Source of the DNA: an uncultured Thermogutta sp.
Lineage (GTDB): Bacteria > Planctomycetota > Planctomycetia > Pirellulales > Thermoguttaceae
Direction of reading: 5' to 3'
Length of the DNA: 64,000 nucleotides
NCBI GenBank assembly: GCA_937128505.1
Contig: CAKZMM010000035.1
Location: 62,001 to 126,000 of the forward strand
Numbering within the stretch: position 1 is the first letter of the stretch; the number at the start of each line of letters is the position of its first letter. A model generated the notes under the pieces. That model was not told the origin of the DNA and did not search any database. It saw only the letters and a program-made list of their open reading frames with translations. This document shows, piece after piece, positions 29,091 through 37,594 of the stretch. The position numbers and the translations under genes were made by a program.

Positions 29091-29795
29091 TTATGTCGGC
29101 CCGCCGGGCAACCCATAGCCGGGGCGAATTGTGATCCGCAACGTAAATCGTGTTCCAGTAGTGCCGAGATCTTCCGCTTCAGTTGCCACGAGGTCTACCT
29201 TCGCCACGAAGGGGCCGGTTTTCAATGCCTCCAAGTATTGGTGCAGTGCCTTGGGGTCTTTCGCTACGCCAATGATGTTGAGTACCGTTTGCTTGCCAGT
29301 CTCCCATTGCTGAAGCATTTCCCACGCACTTTCGAGCGGGTCTTTCCCAGCACTCCCTTTTTGACTGACACCGACTGTATTCCGCCGGTCTAACGACTCC
29401 CCGCGGCCGAGTGGCTCTTCGCGCAGCGAGATCTCTTCCCAGCGGATCTCGGGCGCCAAGGGCGACAGAATACTTCCCAAAATTTGGCTTCGTGGCCAAG
29501 GCTGAAGTAGTAGTGCCAGCAGCTTCCCACGGGTACGCGCGGTTTGGAGGGAGCTTTCTAGTTGAGTAATCTGGTGCTGAAGCTTAGCCGCGGCTTCAAA
29601 TACCGGCTCAGCCGCTTTTACCGCTACCCGGATCCGGACCAGTTGCCATCCCTGATACCAGGTCACCCCAATCGCAACGAGGCTGAGCGCCACGAGCACC
29701 CCCGCCCAACGCCAACGGTTACGCGCGACTGCTTGTCGGCGGCGGTACTCCTCCGGCAAAAAGTCGATGGAGATCCGTTCAGGGGTCTCGTTCAT
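29091..29795 (-). CDS. PilN/GspL-C-like inner-membrane protein
   Basis: 234 residues beginning with the short cytoplasmic PilM-binding motif ISIDFLPEEYRRR (compare INLLPxR in PilN), then a transmembrane helix (about 27-46), a coiled coil (AAAKLQHQITQLESSLQTAR) and a periplasmic ferredoxin-like domain. GSILSPLAPEIRWEEISLRE and LNIIGVAKDPKALHQYLEAL match PilN's repeated beta-alpha-beta elements. Located between the pilM- and pilO-like genes, with gaps of 156 and 234 bp, larger than usual for this operon. Confidence 0.85.
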   Translation of the reverse strand: MNETPERISIDFLPEEYRRRQAVARNRWRWAGVLVALSLVAIGVTWYQGWQLVRIRVAVKAAEPVFEAAAKLQHQITQLESSLQTARTRGKLLALLLQPWPRSQILGSILSPLAPEIRWEEISLREEPLGRGESLDRRNTVGVSQKGSAGKDPLESAWEMLQQWETGKQTVLNIIGVAKDPKALHQYLEALKTGPFVAKVDLVATEAEDLGTTGTRFTLRITIRPGYGLPGGPT

Positions 29796-29951
29796 CCGCC
29801 TTTATCCACTTGCGTTTCCCCAAGTAATTCGCAGCAGCGATCGAACGCTGATGATTCTTTTACCGGGGGGTGAGGCCTGAATTGCCGATCATTTCCCTGC
29901 TTCGTCGCACTCCGCGTTTTCGTGTTTGCGGCGGCCGCCTCATTCGCCCTT

Positions 29952-31034
29952 TCAGTGACCATTTAAGGCCAAACCCACTGCAATATCCCAACGGCTGGGA
30001 GGCCCGGGCAAATTAGGCCGCTCGTAAACCCGCATGGGATCGCCCAATTCGCTGGGCAAATCCAGACGTTGGCCCAACCAGTCCGCCAAGGGGGCCGATG
30101 CCTCGCCACCGCTGAGGATCAACCGATCGACAGGTTGCCCGCGGAAGGTCACACTGAAATATCGCAAGCACATCGTTAACTCCGTCGCTAGCCGATCCAA
30201 AGCCGGGCGAATGGCCTCGGCCAAACTGCGTGCCACCTCCGGATCGCGTTGATCGGCGCGGCGGTCCCCGTGATGTTGACGCAAGGCTGCTGCCTCGTGG
30301 AGAGGCATGGCAAGATACTTGGCCACGGCCTCGTCGAAATGGCGGCCTCCTATCTCGATATACTTCATGAACGCAGCCTGAGTGCCTTGAGCAATAACCG
30401 CCACGGTCGCGGTGTACCCGATGCTGACCAAAAGGACCCGGCGTGCCTGATCGCTTTCCCGCCGAAATTGTCGGGAATAACATCGCAGCAGGGCGATCGG
30501 CTCGACATCAATAGCCTGGCAAGCAAGCCGGGCAAGCTCCAGAACCTTCAACAGGCGGTCAATAACCGGCCGATGGCACGCCAAAAGAATCACCTCGCGA
30601 CGCAACTGCTCGGCCTGACGGATACTGGCGATTTCCAGGTAACGGATCTCCGCCTCGTCCCACGGAAAGGGGATGCGCGAAGCTGCTTCCGCACAGACCA
30701 AATCATCCAATGCATTCGGATCATTAGCTACCCGGATGTTCTGCACCAAGAGTTCCGGCGAGCCGAGGGCCACCACAACCCGCCGGCCCCGGAACCGGCC
30801 CATCCCCAGCGCACGCTGCAATGCCTCGGCAAGCTCATGCTCGGGGTCCTTGGATGAAGATTGCCGCATAGTGCGCTCCGGGCTCAGGTCCCAATGAACA
30901 CAGCTGGTAATGGAACGACACTCCGCGTCCAGTTGCACCAGCTTGATGGAACTGGAACCAATATCTACCCCAATGGGACTAAATTGCGCACCAAGTCTTA
31001 ACTGAACCACTGTGGGCTGCCTTCTTTCGTTCAA
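29952..31034 (-). CDS. PilM-like actin-fold ATPase
   Basis: 360 residues. The N-terminal phosphate-binding element of the actin/FtsA superfamily (FSPIGVDIGSSSIKLVQL) is clear, together with the second phosphate loop (VLLVSIGYTATVAVIAQG) and the adenosine motif (LILSGGEASAPLADWLGQRL). PilM is a cytoplasmic scaffold that binds the PilN N-terminus and coordinates the assembly ATPase. First of the PilMNOP series here; the pseudopilin gene lies 260 bp upstream. Confidence 0.9.
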   Translation of the reverse strand: MNERRQPTVVQLRLGAQFSPIGVDIGSSSIKLVQLDAECRSITSCVHWDLSPERTMRQSSSKDPEHELAEALQRALGMGRFRGRRVVVALGSPELLVQNIRVANDPNALDDLVCAEAASRIPFPWDEAEIRYLEIASIRQAEQLRREVILLACHRPVIDRLLKVLELARLACQAIDVEPIALLRCYSRQFRRESDQARRVLLVSIGYTATVAVIAQGTQAAFMKYIEIGGRHFDEAVAKYLAMPLHEAAALRQHHGDRRADQRDPEVARSLAEAIRPALDRLATELTMCLRYFSVTFRGQPVDRLILSGGEASAPLADWLGQRLDLPSELGDPMRVYERPNLPGPPSRWDIAVGLALNGH

Positions 31035-31294
31035 GCGTTGAAACGAAAGTCAGAGCGATTTGACGTACTCAATCCGCGATGCTCAATCCGCCGGTTTCAC
31101 TTGGCTAAATCGTAAAGGATATGATTCGTGCCGAGGCAACCGAAACTTACCATGAGCCTCAAACGTGTGCCTCGTCCCTCCAGAAAGTGTAGAATGCAAC
31201 CGGGGAGAACACCGCGAGAATTGCAGATACCTGGCCGAAGACTACGAAGTTGCCCGCTTGAAAAGCTGCTGTGTCTTGTCCGGCCGAGCAATGC

Positions 31295-32041
31295 TTACCC
31301 CGGCGATGCGGCCCCGATAGAAGCTGCGGCAAGATTGGGATCAATTGCACTGATTGCGCCGATTGTAGCGACCCCAGTTGCCGGGTTGAGATGAACCGCA
31401 ATAAATCTTCGAGCCGGGCCTCCCCCGGCGGAAAGCCAAATGATCGTCGGGACGAGCTCCGTGGTTTGGCCCAGCGGGGCGAATTCGACCCTTGCTACCC
31501 CCGTGAATAGAACGCCTCCCTGCTGAATGGCTACCAGACGCACGCTGTCGGGCAGTTGAGGAATTCTTCCCAAATCCACCACCAACTGCTTACCACCAGA
31601 CCGAACTTCGAAAAAAGTGGAGGCAGGTAGGAGATCTAATTTCGGATTTGCCCCTGAGTGCTCCAGCCAGTAACGATTATTCGAAACATCAAACTGCACC
31701 CGATACTTACTGGCGTAAGTGACGGCGAGGCTTCGAGCATAAGCTAAATCCGCTGCTACGACTGAGGCAGCCGCCTGAAGCTGCTGCGGGATATGCGGCG
31801 CGCTTTTAGGCAGGACCATCCCGGCCAAAACAACCATGATCGCTAGGACCAATAGAAGTTCGAGAAGGGTGATTCCTCTCGCACCCCGACTGTAAAAGTT
31901 ACTCCACAGCGCGGGGAGGCGAACCGTTCCACCGCATCGCGCAGTAGTACGAATGCAGTTACTGCACAGCGCGGGAGGGTGAAAGCTGGGATTTCCCCGA
32001 CTTTGGCGACCGCACCTTTTCTGGCAAAGGCCTCGAGGCAA
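31295..32041 (-). CDS. GspH/FimT-type pseudopilin
   Basis: A type III (prepilin) signal is evident: RG, then ITLLELLLVLAIMVVLAGMVL, with Glu at +5 after the cleavage Gly, but Ile in place of Phe at +1. The remaining about 180 residues show the GspH/FimT pattern (ASVVAADLAYARSLAVTYAS, then beta-rich sequence). The start is uncertain: the frame opens with ATG at 32041, giving an overlong 62-residue Cys-rich leader, and this leader region contains a 27-bp direct repeat with 60-bp offset, so translation may begin closer to the hydrophobic helix at a non-ATG codon. It is the only pseudopilin in the window, and a prepilin peptidase is not seen. Confidence 0.82.
   Translation of the reverse strand: MPRGLCQKRCGRQSRGNPSFHPPALCSNCIRTTARCGGTVRLPALWSNFYSRGARGITLLELLLVLAIMVVLAGMVLPKSAPHIPQQLQAAASVVAADLAYARSLAVTYASKYRVQFDVSNNRYWLEHSGANPKLDLLPASTFFEVRSGGKQLVVDLGRIPQLPDSVRLVAIQQGGVLFTGVARVEFAPLGQTTELVPTIIWLSAGGGPARRFIAVHLNPATGVATIGAISAIDPNLAAASIGAASPG
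31897..31983. repeat. 27-bp direct repeat, 60-bp offset, in pseudopilin leader
   Basis: The segment 31897-31923 (core ACTCCACAGCGCGGGGAGG) recurs at 31957-31983 (core ACTGCACAGCGCGGGAGGG), with 3 mismatches over 27 bp. If coding, it would give related PALxSN peptides 20 residues apart in the proposed long leader; it may instead be a regulatory region ahead of a downstream start. Confidence 0.75.
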
Positions 32042-32074
32042 ACAAATCGCCCTCAGAAACTGGGTGATGATGTG

Positions 32075-32368
32075 TCAGCGATTGTCCTTACGACCCGGGT
32101 CAACTCCCTGCTTTTCTAAGCCGAGCCGGATCAAACGGTTTTGCTCGCGCAACAGTTCGTTCTGCTCTTTCAAGAGCTCACGAATCGCGCGGAGCTGGTC
32201 GATCATTTCGATCCGTTGGTCTACCGCACTGGCAAAGGGCAAAGGAGTTTTCGACTGAGCCGCCGAGGTTCCTCCATTAAAACCTAGCATCCAGCACGCA
32301 AAAATCACTCCGAGAGCTAGTCCAGGCAAAAGCATATGGGGTGTTGAGCGGTTTCTTTGTGCGTCCAT
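32075..32368 (-). CDS. Small exported coiled-coil protein at the head of the pilus-type cluster
   Basis: 97 residues from the ATG at 32368, which has a good AAGGAG seven bases upstream; the frame is open another 57 codons without merit. A signal peptide or N-terminal membrane helix (about 12-34: MLLPGLALGVIFACWMLGF, then SAA) is followed by a heptad-patterned helix, DQLRAIRELLKEQNELLREQ and onward, typical of a leucine-zipper coiled coil. I do not know the family. Being first in the run of secretion genes and 33 bp before the pseudopilin frame, it is probably an oligomerising periplasmic accessory of that system. Confidence 0.72.
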   Translation of the reverse strand: MDAQRNRSTPHMLLPGLALGVIFACWMLGFNGGTSAAQSKTPLPFASAVDQRIEMIDQLRAIRELLKEQNELLREQNRLIRLGLEKQGVDPGRKDNR

Positions 32369-32889
32369 GATCAACTCCTTACGGTGGGAAGTGAAACCAA
32401 TTCCAAAACAGCCGTGTGTGCCCCGGCTCAATTCAGAATTTTTTGGAAAAAGCGTAATGTGGGGAAGAATTAACTCGCGAAGGGGAAAACGGTTGGTCGA
32501 GGTAATTGGTTCAGCTTTGCCTGATGACTTTTGGCGCAAGTCAAAAGCGGCACGTTAGTAAGGTAGCAATAGCATGTGGGAACTCGCAAAACATCTTAAA
32601 AACGATTGCCAATAAGATCTTTAGGCTTACGGCGCTGTGCCTTGTATGAAGGCATTTATTGGGTTACGCTAAAAAACTGAGTGATAAAATCGGCAATCCA
32701 ATAAATTGCGCGGTTCAACTCATAGTGTACTTTAGCAAATCTTGGGATGTGTTTTGCAAAATCGCCGCAGTCTACCAGCTAATCAAAGCGCGAACTAACC
32801 GGATTCTTTCGCCTCGGCAAATTGCCATTCCTTGGCTTTCCGATTTGGAATTGGACGATTAAAAGCCCACATTCACAACGCAGTTCGTG

Positions 32890-32939
32890 CTTTTAATCTC
32901 TTTTAATCTCTTTTAATGTCTTTTAATCTCTTTTAATGT
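32890..32939. repeat. 10-bp tandem repeat, five copies (CTTTTAATCT/CTTTTAATGT)
   Basis: Five consecutive units: CTTTTAATCT, CTTTTAATCT, CTTTTAATGT, CTTTTAATCT, CTTTTAATGT. The period is close to one helical turn, placing each TTTTAAT on the same DNA face. It lies 520 bp upstream of the first secretion-cluster gene and about 890 bp upstream of the FabZ-like gene. Confidence 0.95.
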
Positions 32940-33360
32940 AAAGTGATTTTTCCGCGGCTCAGAGTGAAATGGACATTGGGAGTGCCCGTTAGGGCCGCGA
33001 TCCAAGGTTACAAAGAACATCAAAACTTAGGGAAAGACCACGGAAAATCACAAAAATTTATACAAGAAGTCAACAATAGTTGGTAGACGTGCGGATTGCC
33101 AGCAGATCGCTATTCGCCGCTTATAAACCAGCGAATTACCGTTTTGAAGGCAAATTTACGACAATTTAGGAAAAATTCTCCGAACGCTATCACGAATACA
33201 AACCGGGATACGGAGTGACGATCGATTGTTTGTTACGGAAAAGTGTCAAACACGCTCTGGAAACTCAGGATTCATGAACTATGGCAAAACCGCATCGAAA
33301 AATAAAAAAGGCGAATCACGGAAAGCGTCCCGCCAATAGCAAGGCCCGACGGTTGAAGCG

Positions 33361-33396
33361 ATGGAAGGTCCGGACTTAATGGAAGGTCCGGACTTA
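33361..33396. repeat. Exact 18-bp tandem duplication
   Basis: ATGGAAGGTCCGGACTTA occurs twice back to back (33361-33378 and 33379-33396). Each copy contains the palindrome GTCCGGAC. No gene covers it. Confidence 0.95.
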
Positions 33397-33827
33397 GTTG
33401 GAACGACTTCCCATCTTGGCTTCACAGGGCGATGTAGGCCGAGATTTGTAGGTAATCCCATGGGATTTTGTCTCTAAATTCTACTGAGTTGTTTGTTATT
33501 TACCGCGGGCAGAAGATTCCTTTCTAACTCGGTAACAATTCCTAGTGGGCGGCGCTTAGCACCGAAGTCGCGGCCATGGTGCTTCACACTGCGTCAATCA
33601 CGAGACGGTGTGTGGTTTAGGTCCGGGGAATTATCCGGCTTGAGTTGGGCCTGGCCCGATTCAGAACAATGGGGCCAGAGGAGGAAGGCCTCGTAGGAAG
33701 GTCCAACCGTTGATATTTAGTGATGTTTAGGCGTTTAATCGCTGTTCGCTCATTTCGTTCTTAAGATCCACTTTCAGTGTGCCAATTAAGTTTGGCAAAA
33801 GTTTGAAAATAATTTGGGGACGATGGT

Positions 33828-34352
33828 GTGCGCAAGAAAGCTCTGATTTTGGATCCTTCGGAAATCGATTTCACGCGGATCGTGGCCGATCAGGAAGAGA
33901 TCCGCCGGTACAACCCTCAACGCTACGAAATGGAACAGCTTACGGCCGTGGTCTTTGAAGATCCCGAGCAGGCGATTTGTGTCGGCTACAAGGACCTCGG
34001 GCCTGATGAATTTTGGATCCGCGGCCACATGCCGGGTATGCCGATTATGCCCGGCGTCATCATGTGCGAAGCCGCTGCTCAATTGGCTAGCTACTACACG
34101 AAGAAATATAAGCTGATGGATGCCGAGCTCATCGGCTTCGGTGGGTTGGAAGATGTCCGGTTCAGAGGGGTAGTGCGACCGGGCGACCGTTTCATCATTG
34201 TGGCGAAATTGCTCCGTGTCCGCAGCTCGTTAATGAGTTGTCAATTTCAATGTTTCGTGGGGGGACATCTGGTCTGCGAAGGGATCATTAAGGGTACCCC
34301 TTTGCCCATCGAGCTTTTAAAAAGCTCGCAGGCAAGCGGAACACAAGAATGA
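33828..34352 (+). CDS. FabZ/FabA-like 3-hydroxyacyl-ACP dehydratase family protein
   Basis: 174 residues from a GTG at 33828, preceded by GGGGAC. The hot-dog-fold active-site stretch GHMPGMPIMPGVIMCEAAAQ (66-85) supplies the catalytic pair H67 and E81; FabZ usually has Phe where Met68 stands. The following GLEDVRFRGVVRPGD is the family's second signature. Expected to dehydrate beta-hydroxyacyl-ACP in fatty-acid elongation. The N-terminal about 55 residues exceed the short N-terminus of E. coli FabZ, and no other fab gene is near, so it may be a specialised paralogue. Confidence 0.88.
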   Translation: MRKKALILDPSEIDFTRIVADQEEIRRYNPQRYEMEQLTAVVFEDPEQAICVGYKDLGPDEFWIRGHMPGMPIMPGVIMCEAAAQLASYYTKKYKLMDAELIGFGGLEDVRFRGVVRPGDRFIIVAKLLRVRSSLMSCQFQCFVGGHLVCEGIIKGTPLPIELLKSSQASGTQE

Positions 34353-34832
34353 TGCAGGGACTATTTCGAAGATTCTCGGGGCTGAAATCTTGGGAAATCC
34401 GATCCCGAGTCTCATGTCGCGTTTTTTTGGGGCCTGGGGCAGTATGGCAGTTACCGCGTCAAGCAGCGAAATAGATGACCGGTTTATCGTTAAAAACCGG
34501 TTTGCCATGAGATATAATATAACCCTTCAAAAGTAATCAGGATCGGATGTTTAACTGAATCAATGATCCCTTGAAGAAGCAGCGGGAGGCCAACTCGCGT
34601 TACTCTCGCAACACGACGATTTGCTCCGCAATCGGGTAGGCTTCCGTTTGACTTCCTCCATGATCTCGGCGGAAAAGTCTCGTTGCTGGGAGTCGCTTCT
34701 CGAAAAAGCTGGGGCAGCGGCTTGTTCCTTCAAAGTGATGAACGATCTTTTTTGATTCTCAACCGGGCAAGATTTCCGCAGACATTCCGACAGAAAGAAT
34801 CATCTTCCTTCGTTTTTTAAGTTGAGTGAGCC
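34353..34832. other. 480-bp gap with a hairpin
   Basis: No gene. ACCGGTTT (34478-34485) and AAACCGGT (34494-34501) form an 8-bp stem with an 8-nt loop 126 bp after the FabZ-like stop. The T-run after it is only two bases, so a terminator is possible but weak. Confidence 0.45.
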
Positions 34833-35648
34833 ATGCTCCTGCCGTATCACGACGATAATCCTACGCGAAGTGTGCCCGTACTAACTATCGCACTGATTGT
34901 CATTAACGTGCTCGTATTTCTGGGCATTTCAGGGTTGGATGAATACGAGCGAGATACCCGTTACTTCGAATACGGCTTTGTGCCGGTGCGGCTTGTTCAA
35001 GTGTTTACCGGTGAAACGGTGGAGGTTTCAGCGGAATATCTTCCCGCGAGTTATCGCAATCCAAAAAGCTTTTGGGAAAGGCTATTTGGTGTGCGGGAAG
35101 TAACCTTAGAGCCCCAGCCCCTCTCGGCGGTGCTTCTGTCGATGATCACATGCATGTTTTTGCATGGCGGGTGGCTTCATTTGCTCGGCAATATGTGGTT
35201 CTTTTGGATCTTCGGAAATAACGTGGAAGATCGTCTGGGGAGTTTCAATTTCCTCCTCTTCTATTTCATCGGCGGTATCCTGGCGACTTTGTGCCACTGG
35301 TTTAACGATCCGATGAGCCCCATTCCAGTAGTGGGAGCAAGCGGGGCAATAGCGGCCATTATGGGAGCGTATGCCGTGACCTGGCCGACCGCGCGGGTTC
35401 GCAGTCTGCTTTTCCTTGGTTTTCTGATAACTACCGTCGAATGGCCCGCGTGGGTATTCCTCGCGTTATGGTTCCTGGGGCAATTTGCCGGTGTATTCAC
35501 CGCGGGCGACGGCCCCGGCGCTGTGGCTTGGTGGGCCCATATCGGCGGATTTGTAGGGGGCTTGATCCTAATGCCGATGTTGAGGGAACAGCAAACCGAC
35601 GATTACCTGAAGGAAGAAGAGAATTACCTGAAGGAAGAAGAGAATTAG
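34833..35648 (+). CDS. Rhomboid-family intramembrane serine protease
   Basis: 271 residues with six or seven membrane segments. Catalytic serine S170 lies in GASGAIAAIMG and its partner H236 in AWWAHIGGFVGG; the HGGWLHLLGNMWFFWIFGNNVE segment after TM1 carries the family's oxyanion-side His/Asn residues. It cleaves transmembrane substrates within the membrane. A 70-residue extramembrane loop between TM1 and TM2 and a charged C-terminal tail are extra. The tail consists of two identical YLKEEEN units encoded by a perfect 21-bp duplication (35603-35644). Convergent with the PQQ-propeller gene, 125 bp apart. Confidence 0.93.
   Translation: MLLPYHDDNPTRSVPVLTIALIVINVLVFLGISGLDEYERDTRYFEYGFVPVRLVQVFTGETVEVSAEYLPASYRNPKSFWERLFGVREVTLEPQPLSAVLLSMITCMFLHGGWLHLLGNMWFFWIFGNNVEDRLGSFNFLLFYFIGGILATLCHWFNDPMSPIPVVGASGAIAAIMGAYAVTWPTARVRSLLFLGFLITTVEWPAWVFLALWFLGQFAGVFTAGDGPGAVAWWAHIGGFVGGLILMPMLREQQTDDYLKEEENYLKEEEN
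35603..35644 (+). repeat. 21-bp in-frame tandem duplication at the end of the rhomboid gene
   Basis: The 21-bp unit starting TTACCTGAAGGAAGAAGA is present twice without mismatch immediately before the stop codon, adding seven residues (YLKEEEN) to the C-terminus. Lack of divergence indicates a recent event. Confidence 0.95.
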
Positions 35649-35773
35649 CGCGAGGCGGTTCAAACAAGTCACCAAGGGCCGCCTGCAACCTCGCGCCGGA
35701 TACTCTCCTAGCGTTCGAGGTGTGTTAAGGGAGGAAGCGATCGTTTCCTTACCGCCGAGCCCCGAGATTGAGA

Positions 35774-37204
35774 TCAAGGCGTTTTTGTTCCAGCGCTGCC
35801 ACCTTTTAGATCCAAGGCGTAAAGCCGCGAAAAGGTTCGCAGATACATCACGCCGTCAACCACGGCCGGTGTGGCATGGCTTCCTTCCTCGAACTTCCGT
35901 TGTCCAATTAGATGAAATTTTGGAAGAGCAGCAACGGCTACGAATTCGCCTCGCCGCGAAATATTGCACACTTGGTCCGCAATTCGAATCGGAGATGCGA
36001 AGAATTCACCCCCCGCCCTTTCCCGCCACAGAACTTTCCCCGTGGGAGCGTCCAAGCAACTGACAATTCCGCGATCCGACCACAAGAAGATGAGCCGGTC
36101 CCGACAAACGGCTGTTGGTACATAGGGGATTGCGTCCGCAACTTGATAGGCGATCTCCGGCGATTCTGAAGTTCCCAGCGGGTTCAATCGAAACGCGAAC
36201 ATCTGTCGTCCGACACCTCCCTCACCGCAGGAGGCGAAGATTGTCCCCGCACAGATCACCGGCGAAGCGACGACCCGATAGCGCAGCACAGGCATTTCCC
36301 AAAGTTGTTGGCCTGTCTCCATATCCAGACAGTAAAGCCCATGTGCCCAACTTGCAAGTACGAGTCGAGCAGGGCTGCTGCCTATTTCCAGCACGCACGG
36401 TGTAGCATAAGCTGCTTTTTCTGAGCGTCGGGGGGAGGTCCATCGCGTCTGCCCCGAGGCAACATCCACCGCGATAACCCAGCTTTCCCCATCTTGCTCA
36501 TTAGGCAGTATGACCATGTCCCCATAAACGATGGGAGAAGCACCGAATCCATGTTGCGAAACGAAGGGACCGAGGTCGCGTCGCCAAAGTTCCTGTCCGT
36601 CTTCTTGAGTCAGTGCGACCAAGGTCAATTGCTCTGGACTGGCCCAAGCCCAGAAAAGTCGGCCCGCATCCAACGCCGGGGTAGACGAGGCGAAGCAGTT
36701 AAAGGGATGCTGTCGGTGAAAAACCGAGCGGTATTGTCGTTCCCATAGGAGCGTGCCATCTGAGCGTCGATAACAACGAAGAATTTGCGTTGCATCCTCC
36801 TGCACGGCTGCCGTTACAAATATGCGATCTCCCCAAATCACTGGAGAGGAGTGACCCACGCCGGGCAACTCTCTTTCCCAAAGGCACGCCACCGAGGACC
36901 AATCTCTCGGTGGGTTGAGCCCGTCGACCTCGCCGCGGCCGTTCGGACCGCGAAATCGGGGCCAAATCGCCGCCGAATGCACGGTTGAACCCGTGACGGC
37001 CGATGATCCGCCCGAATCGTCGGCCCAGGCAAGCGATTGAATCGCCCCCCAAAACTCGGGACCGATTGCAACTACACCGAAGGCAAGTATCAAACTCAAT
37101 AACCCTAAACGTCGCACCTTGGTTGGCGACACGTCACAGCCCGCTTTGAATTGCAGAAGTCGGAACTGATTTGATGGGGTATCGAGCTGAAGACGATTTC
37201 TCAT
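35774..37204 (-). CDS. Exported PQQ-like beta-propeller protein
   Basis: 476 residues from the ATG at 37204 (GGAG nine bases upstream; an in-frame ATG also lies at 37243). A signal peptide or membrane anchor (about 33-58: RLGLLSLILAFGVVAIG) precedes the WPRFRGPNGRGEVDGL opening typical of planctomycete PQQ-repeat proteins. Several blades follow with GxxLWxR closings (GTLLWERQY, GQELWRRDL, GQTRWTSPR, GQQLWEMPV, GKVLWRERA). The fold is that of BamB and quinoprotein dehydrogenases, but no catalytic dehydrogenase residues are evident, so it is probably a binding or scaffold propeller in the periplasm. Family members are numerous in planctomycetes and unassigned. Confidence 0.88.
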   Translation of the reverse strand: MRNRLQLDTPSNQFRLLQFKAGCDVSPTKVRRLGLLSLILAFGVVAIGPEFWGAIQSLAWADDSGGSSAVTGSTVHSAAIWPRFRGPNGRGEVDGLNPPRDWSSVACLWERELPGVGHSSPVIWGDRIFVTAAVQEDATQILRCYRRSDGTLLWERQYRSVFHRQHPFNCFASSTPALDAGRLFWAWASPEQLTLVALTQEDGQELWRRDLGPFVSQHGFGASPIVYGDMVILPNEQDGESWVIAVDVASGQTRWTSPRRSEKAAYATPCVLEIGSSPARLVLASWAHGLYCLDMETGQQLWEMPVLRYRVVASPVICAGTIFASCGEGGVGRQMFAFRLNPLGTSESPEIAYQVADAIPYVPTAVCRDRLIFLWSDRGIVSCLDAPTGKVLWRERAGGEFFASPIRIADQVCNISRRGEFVAVAALPKFHLIGQRKFEEGSHATPAVVDGVMYLRTFSRLYALDLKGGSAGTKTP

Positions 37205-37562
37205 CAGTTCACTCTCCAAAGAGATCAAACGCAAAGCTGCCAAGATCGTCCTTCCGCGTCAACGGCCTTCCGGGCCAATGTTGGAATATTCTTCGGTCTA
37301 CCCGCGGGGCTTAAAGCCCAACATTGAGCGCTCTCGGTATGCCCCGGGGTGCGCTCGGGGTTAGCTCCAAGAGATGGTTACCTCGATAAAAGGCAATAAA
37401 AATAAACACGTAAAAATTGGCGGGATCAATGTGAGGGATTGTTACATAACATCAAGCCAACTTAAAGAGACAGGATGTATTTTTAGTCAATGTTAAGTTT
37501 TAAGCTGCCCGCGGTGCCCGTAAGGGGGATTGCATTTAATCTGAGCAAGACCCGCGTTAAGT

Positions 37563-37594
37563 CAGAGTCTAAAGAAGCCAGAGTCTAAAGAATC
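37563..37594. repeat. 16-bp tandem duplication
   Basis: CAGAGTCTAAAGAAGC followed directly by CAGAGTCTAAAGAATC, one mismatch. Confidence 0.85.

Larger units (their letters stand above)
32369..33827. other. 1.46-kb gene-free stretch upstream of the pilus-type cluster
   Basis: Divides the minus-strand secretion cluster from the plus-strand FabZ-like gene and should hold both promoters. It contains a five-copy 10-bp tandem repeat (32890-32939) and an exact 18-bp tandem duplication (33361-33396). A TTG-started 67-codon frame at 32659-32862 has no recognisable content. Confidence 0.55.

Noticed and set aside
31097-31291. 64-codon frame between the pseudopilin and PilM-like genes
   Set aside because: No membrane or pilin pattern and no start signal; a small pseudopilin was considered and not supported.
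32890-32939. CRISPR-like array
   Set aside because: The repeats are 10 bp with no spacers; there are no cas genes.
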